DNA of 47,500 nucleotides from Prorocentrum cordatum. Lineage: Eukaryota > Sar > Dinophyceae > Prorocentrales > Prorocentraceae. Each line of letters starts with the position of its first letter. The first letter of the stretch is position 1. The notes below the pieces were generated by a model, which saw only the letters and a program-made list of their open reading frames with translations, was not told the origin of the DNA and did no database searches. The stretch lies in NCBI GenBank assembly GCA_963575745.1, contig CAUYUJ010008069.1, forward strand, positions 1 to 47,500. Reading direction: 5' to 3'. The position numbers and the translations under genes were made by a program. Of this stretch, positions 9,865-20,876 are shown piece after piece.

Positions 9865-11187
9865 TGCCAGGACACCATCGAGACACCATCGAAACACCAC
9901 CACTAAACCATCAGGACACCCATCGGGATACCAATCCGGACACCATTGGAACGCTTCTCGGGGCACCTACCGGGACACCACCAGGACACCACCGAGACAC
10001 CATCGAAGCACCACAAGGACACCATCAGGACACCAATCAGGACACCAGTCGGGACACCAATCGGGACACCAATCGGGGCACCAATCAGTGCACCATCAGG
10101 TCACCATCGATTCCACTATGGATCTCAGTATCGATCTCACTATCGATCTCGCTATCGTTCTCACTCGATCGATCCCACCATCGCTCTCATTCGAACGATC
10201 TCACTTTTGATTTCTCGCTAGCTCTCACTCGTGATCCTATTCTCGATCTCACTATCGGCCTCACTATCGATCCTACCACGGGATTCCGACGGGACACCCG
10301 CGGGACACCAACGGGACACCCGCTGGACACCGACGGGACACCGACGGGACACCATCGGCACACGATCGGGACATCAATCGATATCATTTTCAATCTCCCT
10401 ATCGATCTCACTCGCTCGATCTCACTATCGGTCTCACTAGATCGATCTCACTCTCGATCTCACGATCGCTCTCACTACAGATCTCACTATCGATCTTACG
10501 ATCGGTCTCGCTATCGATTCCACCATCGCTCTCACCACGGGACATCACAGGACACCGACGGGACACTAACGGGACACCCGCGGGAACCCGACGGGACACC
10601 GACGGGACACCATCGGGACACCATCGGGGCACACATCGATCTCACTCTCGATCTCACTATCGCTGTCAGCATCGGTCTTACTGTGGATTTCACTCGCTCG
10701 ATATCACGATCGATCCCACTCGATCGACTGCCTAACCATCTCACTATCGATCTCACGATCGGTCTCACTATCAATCCCACCATCGATCTCACCACGGGTC
10801 ACCAGAGGACACCGACGGGACACCCGTGGGACACCGAAGGGACACCATCGGGACACCATCAGGGCACCAATCGATCTCAGTTTCGATCTCACTGTCGATT
10901 TCATCATCGATCTTACTATCGATCTCACTCGCTCGGTCTCACGATCGATCTCAAAGGCTCGATCTCACTATCGATCTCACTATCGCTGCCACGATCGAAC
11001 TCACTATCGATCTCACGATCGGTCTCGCTATCGATCTCACCACCGATCTCACCACGGGACACCACAGGACACCGACGGGACACCGACGGGACACCGACGG
11101 GACACCGACGGGACAGCCACGGGACAGCCACGGAACACCAACGGGTCACCGACTGGACACCGACGGGACAGCGACGGGACAGCCACG
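9865..11187. repeat. Large 12-bp satellite with two alternating unit types
   Basis: Unit A is near GGGACACCGACG/GGACACCATCGG and unit B near ATCGATCTCACT. Blocks alternate: A about 9870-10110, B 10110-10270, A 10280-10380, B 10390-10535, A 10540-10635, B 10640-10795, A 10795-10870, B 10870-11050, A 11050-11185. Because 12 is divisible by 3, the array stays open in frame on both strands. The 579-codon frame at 9585-11324 is therefore an artefact, with monotonous His/Arg/Thr/Gly/Ser coding. Confidence 0.9.
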
Positions 11188-11282
11188 GTGGGACAACCCG
11201 GCCACCGCCCGCCCACCGCGGCGGAGAGGCTGACAGCGATTGGTCACCACGGTGGGACAACCCGGCCACCGCCCGCCCACTG
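11187..11282. repeat. Direct repeat of ~63 bp, two copies
   Basis: A segment beginning GGTGGGACAACCCGG and running into CCGCCCGCCCAC appears at about 11187 and again about 63 bp later, at the right edge of the satellite. Confidence 0.75.
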
Positions 11283-11338
11283 GGGAGGGAGGAGGGGCGG
11301 TCAACGGCTCTTGACCCGCCTTAGCCACAGCGGAGTCA

Positions 11339-11480
11339 ACGCAGCTTCGCCTCGCCCGCACGCACGACGCGAACCCGAAACCGAAACAGATTTCCCGGTG
11401 GGTGCTCTCCGTTCCACGCCGATTTCACCCCCCACCTTTCGATATTCATGGTCGCTCCTGCTCTGTCGCGTCGTGCCCAA
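11339..11480 (+). repeat. Satellite-flanking dispersed repeat, copy 1
   Basis: Resembles 14836-14992. Both copies start GCAGCTTCGC, share TTCGCCCGCA and CGAAACCGA and a GATTTCC-GGTGGG block, and end in a CTGTCGCGTCGT-like stretch. Both lie just right of A-type satellite units. Confidence 0.7.
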
Positions 11481-11837
11481 CGTTCCCTTACAATGGAAAT
11501 CTGGACGCGATCAAAACCTGTGACACCTTTTCCAGGCATGCTGGCTGGCGACATTCATTTTATCTCCGCCATCGAGCCCACGCAATGTCTAGCCTATACT
11601 CACAAGGAGAACGCACGCGCGTTACCGATATATTAGTTTAAGAAAGGTTGCGCCACCACCGCCTCCGTGTGAGGGTAAGAGGTGGGGGGGCACAAAGCAT
11701 CGATGAAACGCCTCGACCGCACCTGTATAACTTGATGGCATTCCTGGTGGTTGTGACGAGGACGATGCAGGTGATGCGCCCTCGGGTTGGCGACGACGCG
11801 TGATGATGATGCTGGTCGCGATGAGTGCTGTTGTTTG
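11481..11837. other. No feature recognised
   Basis: Short frames only; a G run at about 11684-11690. Confidence 0.35.
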
Positions 11838-12455
11838 TCATCCCACCCGGCACGCTCCAGACATGAGGGCCGGCGCGATCAGGACATTGGGAATCAAGAA
11901 AGATCGCCCCATGGAATCTCCGCAGCACCGTCGTGCGCGGCGTCGGCCGGGCGAGCGGCATCGCCAACACCCTGGTCGTGTGGCGCCACGGCTGGTCGCC
12001 CCCGAAGTTCCTTCCGTCGGGGAGCTTTCAAATCCTTGTGCGAAGTGCGAAGGCGCAGCCGTGGCTCCCGAGCCGATGGTGGCGGCCGACGCACTGGCAG
12101 AGCCTGGTGCCGCGACCTCCAAACCCGAGCAGACGGCGGCGGCCGACGCATTGGCATTCTGCCATCTCCACCACTCATCCTGTCCCCTGTCCGTCCAGTA
12201 CCGCTCCCTGGCTGACGGCGCGCCCGAGGCTTCCAAGGAGACGGCGGCGGCCGACGCAGTGGCAGAGCTTGGCGCCGCGACCTCCGAACCCGAGCCGACG
12301 AGGTCGGTCGACGTAGTGTGTTGGTTGCGTGTGAGCTCGAACTCCAGCGGTTTGCCGTGTTGTCCTTGTACATGGACCGACACGTGTTTCCCCATGTAGT
12401 GGTCACCGACGTTGTTCTCGGACGTTTTGGCTTGATGCCACGCTACGCGCGCCAC
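11838..12455 (-). pseudogene. Possible minus-strand coding fragment with internal repeats, unknown
   Basis: The 205-codon minus frame contains KHVSVHVQGQHGKPLEFEL and RERYWTDRGQDEWWRWQ, which read like real protein. Between and after them are Ala/Ser-rich repeats (SGSEVAAPSSATASAAAV and SGLEVAAPGSASASAAT). The repeat shows on the DNA as GGCGGCCGACGCA at about 12081, 12138 and 12246. The plus strand is also open here (AADALAEPGAATS repeats), so strand and reality are uncertain. No family is recognised. Confidence 0.3.
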
Positions 12456-12900
12456 GTTCGGAACTTTCCGAGTGTATCGGGGAGCTGCTGGCCCGCAAGG
12501 ATGCAGTTAGGCGCGAGCTCCACGAACCCCCGCTCTGAAGCTCTCGGCGTACTTGAACCGCTGTTTCTGCAACCGCGACCCACCATGCTCGGCGCCGCTA
12601 ACAGAGCCTGGCGAGGTACCGCTGGCAGACCCCGGCGGCGAGGCAGGACTTGCGAAACGAAAAGGCGCGCGCCGCCCGCAAGCATATCGAGCAGGCGGTG
12701 GAAGAGATCGTGCGTAAAGCTTGCTTGGGCCACGCGACTACGATAGCAATGCCCGCCATCTCTGGAGCGGGCACAAAAAGGATTCATGGACAGTGGCATC
12801 CATTGTGTTCGATCTCCTGTCGTTCTCATTATCGAACTCACACGATATCCCACAATCGATGGATATGTCAAAATCGAACTCACAACGAATTGCGCTACGG
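12456..12900. other. Possible gene remnant, unassigned
   Basis: At about 12640-12720 the plus strand encodes a charged, helix-like stretch (EKARAARKHIEQAVEEIV). Frame breaks upstream prevent a gene model and no family is recognised. Confidence 0.25.
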
Positions 12901-12914
12901 TTGTCCTACGACTG

Positions 12915-12946
<32 letters not shown>

Positions 12947-13250
12947 TTTCACATTCGGTCTGTATCGATCTCACAACCGATCTCTCAACCGATCTCACCA
13001 TCGATTTCACAACAGATATCGCAATCGATCTCACCGTCAATCTGGCAATCGAAAACACAACCGATCTCACATTCGCACTCACGATCGATCTCACAACAGT
13101 TCCCACTATCAGTCCCGCAATCGATTCGTCTTGATCTCGCCGCCCTGCTCCGGGACACTGACTCGCGCCGCCCTGCTCCAGGACACCTAACACCGACGGG
13201 GCACAGACGGAACACCGACTGGACGCCGGCGGTAAAACGTCACCTTAGTT
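12915..13250. repeat. CT/AC microsatellite and short second array of the 12-bp satellite
   Basis: A (CT)n-(AC)n tract at about 12915-12948 is followed by degenerate B units (CGATCTCACAAC type) to about 13130, then A-type units (GGGACACTGAC, CACCGACGGGG) to about 13230. This is the same two-unit family as at 9865-11187. Confidence 0.8.
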
Positions 13251-13369
13251 ACCGCTGGTAGAGCTCCGCGCATTCCGAAAAAACTCAAAGGGCAGCCGAA
13301 AGGTATTTCTCAAAGCGGCGGCCCGACCGATTTGCGCTCTCTGATGGACGTAGTTTGCTTAATTTCAAC

Positions 13370-14430
13370 GTTCTGTTTCGACAGACATCAGTTTCGACGC
13401 CGGCGATTGCCTGCAGCTCACGCTAGCCGCCGCTAACCGATTCTACAATAGAAAAGATGGTCAACTAACCTTTAATTTTTATTTCTAGGTTCTACATTGG
13501 TTTCGACTCCTTAGGCGCGCCATTTGATTTAATTTGATCGCTCTTCTGCGGGGAAAATCAGTGTGATCCCTGGCAATGGTATGTGGCTTGCGCTTTCTTC
13601 TGCTTACTTGCCCTAGCCCAAACAAGTAGTCATATGATGAATAGTTTTTCTAATGTTTTCCACAGTTCTAGATTGGCTTTCGCTCCCTCATGTCTGCAGC
13701 TTGAATCCTTTCTCATGCCTTTGCTGCGAGGATTAATTTCAAGCCTAATGGCCCGTGGCTCATGCCATCTTCAGCTCACGTACCTCAGAAATTTTAGTAA
13801 TATGATGAATCGTTCTCGATAGTCTCAGGTTCAGAAGCGGTTCCGGCTCCCTGCATGCAGCTCAATTAATCCATTATTCCGTTGCAGCAGAAACCAGCTT
13901 GAGCTCAAGCGATGGCTAATGGCTCACGCCATCTCATGCTAGCCTACTCGACATCCGAAACATTAGTGATATGATGAATGTGGTTTCGAATAGTTCTAGA
14001 TGTTTGGAAACTTGCGGCTCCCTCCTGCGCGCTCGTTGACTCATTTCATCATGTCGCGCCGCCAAAAAATAGTTTGAGCCTGGCGATGGCTTGAGGCTTA
14101 CGATCCCTTCTGCGAATATACTACTCTTAGATATCTGTAACGATTTCGGTTCCCTCATGCATGCTGTTTGTTGATTTATCATTCCGTTGTGGCATACATC
14201 ATTTTCAGCCCTGGTGTTTGTGGCCTGTGGTTCCCGTTGTCTTCTGCTACCCTGCGTGGCATCAGGAAGCACGTAGTTATACAATACATATGTTTAATGA
14301 TATTTCTGGATACCTACACCGACTTCGGCTCTATCGTGCCTCCAGCTGGATGTACTAAGTAATTTTATATCGGCAGGTGTGCATGTTACCTCTCGATATG
14401 GCTCATTACTCACGTTATCATCCGAAAGCC
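13370..14430. repeat. ~169-bp degenerate tandem repeat, about six to seven units
   Basis: ATATGATGAAT recurs at about 13633, 13800 and 13970, a spacing near 168-169 bp. A GGCTCCCT/CGGCTC phrase following TTCTAGAT-like sequence recurs at about 13670, 13835, 14005, 14140 and 14315. A GATGGCT...CTCACG phrase recurs at about 13400, 13570, 13745, 13913, 14083, 14213 and 14392. It is more AT-rich than its surroundings. Frames in it are incidental. Confidence 0.65.
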
Positions 14431-14699
14431 ATCATCAATACAGGAAAATGACAATTCAGTAAATCGTTCCAGCAGTTCCTTTGTTAACAATACTGTTCCT
14501 ACGGAGCTGCAAAGTTTACAGGACGAGGCGTCCTAATTTTAATTAGGTTAGAAAAGTTCTGATTTTCAAAACGAATTCCCAAATCTTGCGCCACCTTCGG
14601 AACAAAAACGACCCCAGGTCGTCACATTGTCTCTTCTGCCCGGGTCCGCCAACTAGCTCTGCCTTGTCGCCGAATTCCTTTAGTTCTGATCGAGCCAAG

Positions 14700-14995
14700 A
14701 GCTCTACGAGGTACTGGACACCGACGCACCACCGACGGGACACCCCCGGCCCTCGCGCGCGGGGGGGGGGGGGCGGGCGGACAACCGGCTCCGCAGCTCC
14801 CAGCTACGGCGGCATCATTCCTCTCTCGCGCCCACGCAGCTTCGCTTCGCCCGCAGGCACGACACGAACACGACACCGAAACCGATTTCCTGGTGGGGGG
14901 ATTATCCATCCCATTGCGATCTCACTCCCCAACCTCCGACTGTCGATGGGACACCCAGCCTATGATTGGTCCTGTCGTCTGCGTCGTCGTTGGCT
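14700..14995 (+). repeat. A-type satellite units and flanking repeat, copy 2
   Basis: A few A units (CACCGACGGGACACC) at about 14718-14746 are followed by a G run (about 14760-14773) and, at about 14836-14992, the same flanking repeat seen at 11339-11480. Confidence 0.65.
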
Positions 14996-17990
14996 GGCGC
15001 TCTGAATAAAAGATCCGTTGTCCTCTACCCCTCAGCATTGGAAGAACAAAGGGCTCTCGCCCTAACCCCTAACCAGATACCCAGCGGTTTTACAAAAGTG
15101 CATGCGTTCAAGGAGGCGGGGGAGGAGGTGTTGTCCGAAGTGGTGATGGACGGTGAGGTGGGGGTGAGCTGCCAGTTGCGCGAGCGCGTTCTGTCCGAGG
15201 GGGTTCAGGCTAGGCGCAGCGGAGAAGCCAAGGACTCTAGGACTCTTCACGGCAACATGTCGCATGTTTGCCGTTTTCCAGTTGGTGAGGGAGCACGGGC
15301 TGGGAATTCTTCACCGAGCTGTTTTCGAGTGCCCCGAAACGAAGCGGCAGGCTTTTCAATGCGGGCGAAGGCGTGCGGCTGGACGAGCCCCGTTCCACTC
15401 GGGTTGCAGACTCGCTGCGTGGCCCCATGTATCTGCGTGCGTGACGAGGCGGGGCGAGCGCGCTCGGGGCAATAGGCCCGTTCGAACGACCTACAGAACA
15501 GTGTGAAGGCAGGAGCATTCTTCCGCCGCCGCCGGTCGTTCGGAGCACATTGCTTTCGTCGATTCGTGCAGGATACCCCCGCGCACCTGGAGTGGCAAAG
15601 GTGCGGGCGGGGAGTGTTCGAACGCTACGATCGATGACATGACTCCGTCGCAGGTCAAGGGTTATTTCGCTCGGCTGCGGGCGCGAGTCCCGTCTCTCTC
15701 TCTCCAACGAGTGCAGCGCGATTATGGTGAGCGCCCTTGTCCTTCTGTTCAATGTTCCTGGCCGGCAGATCGTCGATGTCGCGATTTTCTAGAAAAGAGA
15801 TGCGTAATTAGGCTTGTCTACTTGATGTGCGCGCTGCATTTCTCGCGTTTCGCAGTGCCCCGCGTCGCCATTCAACCGACTGGCGCCCTGCACTCCGACG
15901 TTCATGTTCTGGGTGTTGTTTTGAGGGGTGCCGCGACTGCTATTTTGTACTGGAGTGTGGCATCGATCTCGGGTTCCCTCTTGACGGGGCCATCTTCGCG
16001 TTGACGACGGACCCCGTCCTGAGGAGCATGGGGGATGTTCTTCCTCACCTGTCCTGGCAGTAAGTTGTGCGTTCGCTTTCGACGTTAGCCGAGCATGTTA
16101 TGGTCTGCGTATATGCTCACAACCCGTCCTGATGTTCGTGACGCTTGCTGCTGGGGCAGCGTTTGTTGTTGCTGTTTGTTTGGTGGTGGTGGTGTGCGGG
16201 TGGTTATTTCTTCTTCATCCCTCATGCCAACATCATCAGCGAGTTCAGGGCGCCGGGAGCTCGGGCCCAAAACCTTACGATCGCCGAGTGCGTGCTGTGT
16301 TTAGGGATTTGGCTTGGCAGTGGAGCTCTGTGGAAAGTCTTGGTGAAGCCCGCATTGAAGTGTCGGTGGTTGGGAGCTCGCATTAGGACCTCGCGGACGT
16401 TCATGGTCGGGAGCGTTGCTGCTTACCACGCGCGTGGGATAATTATCTTATCATGCGCCGTGCAGTTTTTCCTCCCGCCCACCCGCGACTTGGCCGTTCA
16501 AAGAAGCGACGGATGCGGTCCAGCCGTTGACCGCGGCTCTGAGGTGTTCGAACCCTCGACTGCCCCCAGAGATTCGAATGGTCCGTACGTTGCTTTCGAG
16601 GGACGGAGTTTCGAGCTCATTTGCTGCAGGGATGCTCGACTCCGCGCAGTGTTTGCCTCGTCAACTTTTCACCGTGGCCGGGAGCTTAATCAGGCTGCTG
16701 CTGGGTCCGATGAGCGCGCGTTGGTTCCTTCTGTCCTTGCGCGGCGAAGAGATTCCATGACGCATCCTATGGCTGAATTGTGCGATGCTGTTGCATCCGC
16801 CCACCGCGATCCAGAGAACTCAAGGAACTCTTCGGCAAACCCAGCTCCCTCAGAGCATGGCTGAGCTACTCCTGTCGCGGATGAAGCGTTGGAAACACAG
16901 TGCTTGGGGCCCAGTAGTTTGTTTGTCAAGTGAGCTTGCCAACTGCTACGGCTCGTGATCTCGTCAGCGTCAATATTTTGACAGTACTTCGTAACTCCAC
17001 TTTTCGCTTCCATGAGATCTCGGCAGGGCACCCTGGTGCCGGGCCGTGACTGGCGATTCGATTCGAAACAATTTGGAGCGCTTTGTTGTTGTACACCCGA
17101 CCCCCCCGGCTCGCCCCCTCTCGCTCTTTTCGAGTTGGCCCCACCAAGACGTGGAGGATGAGATCTTGATGCCTGGGCCCTCTAAATAGGGGGTACGGGG
17201 TACTGCGTGCTATTGTGGTGTTTACCTGTGTTGCTCGTATTGCGCTTCACTCGGCGTGTCAAAACGAGGCATTCGACCAGAGCCGAGTTGTGCGATTCAT
17301 GGAGGTGCGAGCGCGGGCCCTCAGCAGGGGCTCGGTCCTCGTCCGCGCCTTTTTCAAGTAGCTGCGGAGGCCACCTGGGCCGCCAGATCAGTGAAGTCAT
17401 GTCTCTTCTTCCCTCTCCTCTACTTTCTTCTTCTCTCGCTTGCTGAATACAGCTGTGCAGAAGAACTCATGGCAAGGTAAAGAGAGAGGGAGCCATGTAG
17501 ATACCGTGTTTATGCCCTCCTGTTCCTCCTCGTCCCGCGATTATTGCCATCGGCTCGCAGTACTTGGGGAGCTGCGACCCGCAGCCGTGTCAATCCATCG
17601 ATCTGATTGTACATGTTGTCTTCTCCGTTGGCGCCAGACGGGTGCGCATGGTTGCAACTTCCATGGGGTTTTGAAGGGATCGTCTATGACAGCGAGCGTC
17701 AATGGCTTTTCCATGCATTGGAGGAGGTTTGCCGTATCACCATGGGCGCTGCTGTTTCTCATTTGCTCACGCATACCACTTGTTCACTTCGCCTCCGTGC
17801 CAGGGACACAGGAAGAAAGGTTTCCCCCCTATCCTTCCCTCTTCCTATCTCTTCCTTCCATGTCGTTTTGTTGCGCCCACCACTTCGCGCGCCTAGTCCA
17901 GAGAACTCCTCACTATCCTGCCCACCTCGACCGCCCTTCACATGCGCGGTCATGCACTCAAGGTGCACCCAATGAACCCGGCGCGACCCC
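14996..17990 (+). other. Gene-like but unassigned sequence, possibly with introns
   Basis: Moderately GC-rich with several overlapping open frames on the plus strand (14966-15475, 15639-16063, 16145-16864, 17440-18117) and no recognised domain. One segment resembles an exon: a pyrimidine stretch and TTTCGCAG at about 15848-15855, then an open stretch reading GIDLGFPLDGAIF, ending at GTAAGT at 16061-16066. A second candidate exon lies between CAG at 17449 and GTAAAG at 17479. No product can be named, and spurious frames are common at this GC content. Confidence 0.25.
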
Positions 17991-18004
17991 AATCAGGGGA
18001 AAGC

Positions 18005-18395
18005 CTATTGCATGGGCGCATCGTTTGGCGTTGCTTGGCATTGCTTGGCCTTGTTTGGCATTGCTTGCATTGTTTGGCATTGCTTGGCATTGCTTGGCAT
18101 TGCCTGGCGCTGCTTGACATTGCGTGGCATTGCTTTGCATGAGTTGGCATTGCTTCGCATTGATTGGCGTTGCTTGGCATTGGTTGGAATTGCTTGGCAC
18201 TGGTTGACATTGCGTGGGATTGCTTTGCATGGGTTGGCATCGCTTTGCATTGATTGGCGTTGCTTTGCATTTCTTGGCATTGCTTTGCATTGCTTTGCAT
18301 CGCTTGGCATTGCTTGGCATCGCTTGGCACTGGTTCGCATTGCGTGGCATTGCTTTGCATAGGTTGGCATTGCCTGGCATTGATTGGCAATGCCG
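18005..18395. repeat. 10-bp tandem repeat (TTGGCATTGC)
   Basis: About 38 units, many exact, varying mainly to TTTGCATTGC and TTGGCATCGC. Frames through it encode Leu/Ala/Cys/Trp/His or Gln/Asn/Met/Cys monotony and are artefacts. Confidence 0.92.
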
Positions 18396-18399
18396 GTGA

Positions 18400-18665
18400 A
18401 CCCGGGAAACAAGAGCGGCGAACCCAAGAAACCAATTTAAATAACAAGACCAGGGAAACCGGGGAACCCGAGGAATCTCCGAGCAACGGGCAACGAAATA
18501 ATCGGAGGCACCGAGGGCGAGGAACTTTGAGAATCCGAGGAAACTGGGGAACCTCCGAGCAACGGCCAACCTAAGAATCGGAGGCACCGAGGGCGAAGAA
18601 CCCAGGGAACCCGAGGAACCCGATGAACCTCTGAGCAACGGCCAACCTAAGCATCCGAGGCACCA
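18400..18665. repeat. AACCCGAGG-rich sequence with 76-77-bp tandem repeat
   Basis: GAGCAACGG recurs at about 18480, 18557 and 18633, each followed by AATCGGAGGCACC or a close variant, giving three units of 76-77 bp. Confidence 0.8.
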
Positions 18666-18669
18666 ACCT

Positions 18670-19730
18670 TCAACCAAGTAAGAACCCGTTTAGGCAAGCC
18701 TAATTTGAGGAAACAGGTATTATCGCTGCTGGTGTAGTCACACAGCCCTGAAGCGTCCGTGTTAGCAGTGTGTCCCAGAGCCTGAGTGCACCCGCGATCG
18801 CCCTCGGCCTCTTCTGATTTTTCTGGGGGTGTCACGATCCGATATTCGCCGTGACGCTGGCAGGCTGCGGAGATGGCATCTGCTGGCGGTGCATGAAGAG
18901 GGCGCCCAAAGACTCTTTTGGACAGGCCGACCGTCGCCGCAAGAACAGGGGAGAAAGGGCGCCCAAGTGGACGGAGAAGGGGGCCAGGGAGACTGGTCAG
19001 ACGGGGAAGCTGAGAGGAGAGGGACAGGAAGAGACGGCGAGAGAGAGAGAGAGCGAGGATGATTTCATAGGCAATGGACAGGGGATGGATCTGGAAGGAG
19101 AAGGCGCGGGGAGTCAACGGGAAGCAGGATGGGGAAGCGGAAGGTGTGAGGCAAAGACATAGGGGACGTAGGATTGGGAAGGAAGAAGACGAAGGAGCTG
19201 ACATCTGAGGAGGTCGTAGACAAGACAATGTTCGTCCTACGTTTTGCTTCAGCACGTGCTGTAGGTACGATTGGGGTCTAAGTTCGTGCCTCTAGCAAGT
19301 GGAAGTATTCGCAGTGCATTCGAGCTGTCGCCGGGGTATCCAAGCGCTTGGGTTCACTATTACGGAGACGACGTTGTGGCATGCGTCTGGTTATGCGCCT
19401 GGCGCACCCCTCGTCTTCCTTCGCCTCCTGTCGCTACGCAGACATTCTGCCGCAGTGCCTGACGGCCAGTTTTCTAAGATGTCCTCCTCCTGGGGCTGCA
19501 GCCACGCGCATGATACAATAGCAGTCGTGCCCCCGTTGGCACAGCGTTCGGACAGCAGACGGACACACATTAACCGGCACCCGCGGGTTATCATTGGCCC
19601 CTCCCCTAACCCTTAAGAGTTGGTCAGGGAAGAGAGGCGGCAAGGCCGAATTTGTGCATCGTGGAAAAAAATTGCGAATCGAAGTTGGTCTCTTCTTATG
19701 TTGAATAGCGAGGTTCTTATGTTGAATAGC
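18670..19730. other. No feature recognised
   Basis: Frames on both strands (for example minus 18647-19255) lack recognisable domains. A GAGA tract sits at about 19038-19056 and two copies of TTCTTATGTTGAATAGCGAGG at about 19694-19733. Confidence 0.35.
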
Positions 19731-19734
19731 GAGG

Positions 19735-19940
19735 GTTCCTAAGGAGTCCATTTGATTTCCGCCAGAATCTGATGGGTGTCCTTGGAGATCCGATGGGTTT
19801 CCTATGGCTTCCTATGGAGTCCTGCACGAATCCGATGGATGTCCTCAGGAATCCGATGGTTTTCCTGTGGATTCCGAAGGCATCCTTATGGAATTCATGA
19901 AGAATCCTGTGCATTTCCTGGGGAATCTTCTGGATGCCCG
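19735..19940. repeat. 21-bp degenerate tandem repeat, array 1
   Basis: Units such as GAATCCGATGGATGTCCTCAG recur with drift to GGAATCCTG-like forms. The array is followed directly by a (TA)n tract. Confidence 0.75.
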
Positions 19941-19944
19941 AAGG

Positions 19945-19985
19945 ATATATATATATATTTATATATATATATATATATATATATA
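19945..19985. repeat. (TA)n microsatellite
   Basis: A near-perfect TA run with one ATTTATA interruption. Confidence 0.9.
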
Positions 19986-20179
19986 AGTGGCACGTGTGTG
20001 CCCAGGCTCATACAACAAAAATGAAGGGGCGTTTGAAGCAGGAGTGAAATGCAACATCGAAGTCGCACTCGAGCGCAAGTGGGGTTGCCACACCTTGCGA
20101 TGTGTGTACCAGGACCCCCCAGGAAGCCTCAGGAGGCCCGATTTGGATACCAGAAGAGGCTCCAGGAGGCCCCAGGATT

Positions 20180-20335
20180 GTGAGTGTTGTGCGTGTGTGT
20201 GTGTGTGATGTATGCTTTGTGTGGTGCGTGCTTTTTGTGTGTTGTAGGTGTTTTGTGTGTGTGTGTGTGTGTGTGTGTTATGTTTGTCTAGCGTGTGATG
20301 TGTTGGGCGTGATTTGTGCCTCTGTGTGCATGTAG
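20180..20335. repeat. GT-rich microsatellite
   Basis: GTGTGT tracts at about 20194-20208 and 20256-20278 within T/G-rich sequence. Confidence 0.85.
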
Positions 20336-20575
20336 TTCTGAAGCCCCAGGAGGCCCCAGGAAGCCCCAGGCGGCCTCAGGAGGCCCCAGGAGACCCCAGG
20401 AGGCTTCAGGAGGCCCCAAAAGGCCCCAGGAGGCCGCAGGAGGCCCCAGGAGGTTTCAGGAGACCCCCAGGAGGCTCCGAGGCGGGGTCTGGGGTGCCAG
20501 AAGGCTCAGAAAGCCCCAGGAAGCCCCAGGAGGTTCCAGGAGGCCCCCAGGAGGCTCCGAGGCGGGGTCTGGGGC
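20336..20575. repeat. 10-bp tandem repeat (AGGCCCCAGG)
   Basis: Exact 10-bp phasing runs from about 20341 to 20460. A longer segment (GAGGCTCCGAGGCGGGGTCT) then appears twice, at about 20471 and 20551. Repeat composition resembles 7380-8050. Confidence 0.9.
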
Positions 20576-20847
20576 TCGAGTTTGGAAGGATTTTTCAAGC
20601 GAAACCGCCATTCCCTGAGAATCGGGGTCACACTTATTGAAATTACAATGTGTTTTTGAAGGCTTTATGTTAAAAGGTTGAAACGCCCATGTGTTTTTGG
20701 ACCCTGACGTCACGATCTGCGTGAGGGGTGCCACCGATTTTCAGAATTTCGAGGATGTCCCGAGCGAAACGCCCAGAACAGTCGCGGACGCGTGCGCACC
20801 AATCGCCTCTGAGCTCTACTCCCTCGGAGAGGTGCGTATGAGAATTT

Positions 20848-20869
20848 ATATATATATATATATATATAT
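20848..20869. repeat. (TA)n microsatellite
   Basis: A short TA run directly left of the second 21-bp array; at the first array the TA run lies on the right. Confidence 0.85.
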
Positions 20870-20876
20870 GTGATCA

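Noticed and set aside
9585-11324. 579-codon open frame
   Set aside because: It is produced by a 12-bp satellite; the composition is monotonous and both strands are open.
15056-15070. CCCTAACCCCTAACC, telomere-like
   Set aside because: Only two units and not the expected heptamer array.
18005-18395. CRISPR-like regular repeat
   Set aside because: Contiguous 10-bp units without spacers: a satellite.
18647-19255. Minus-strand 202-codon frame
   Set aside because: Ser/Pro/Leu-rich with no domain; part arises from GA/CT tracts.
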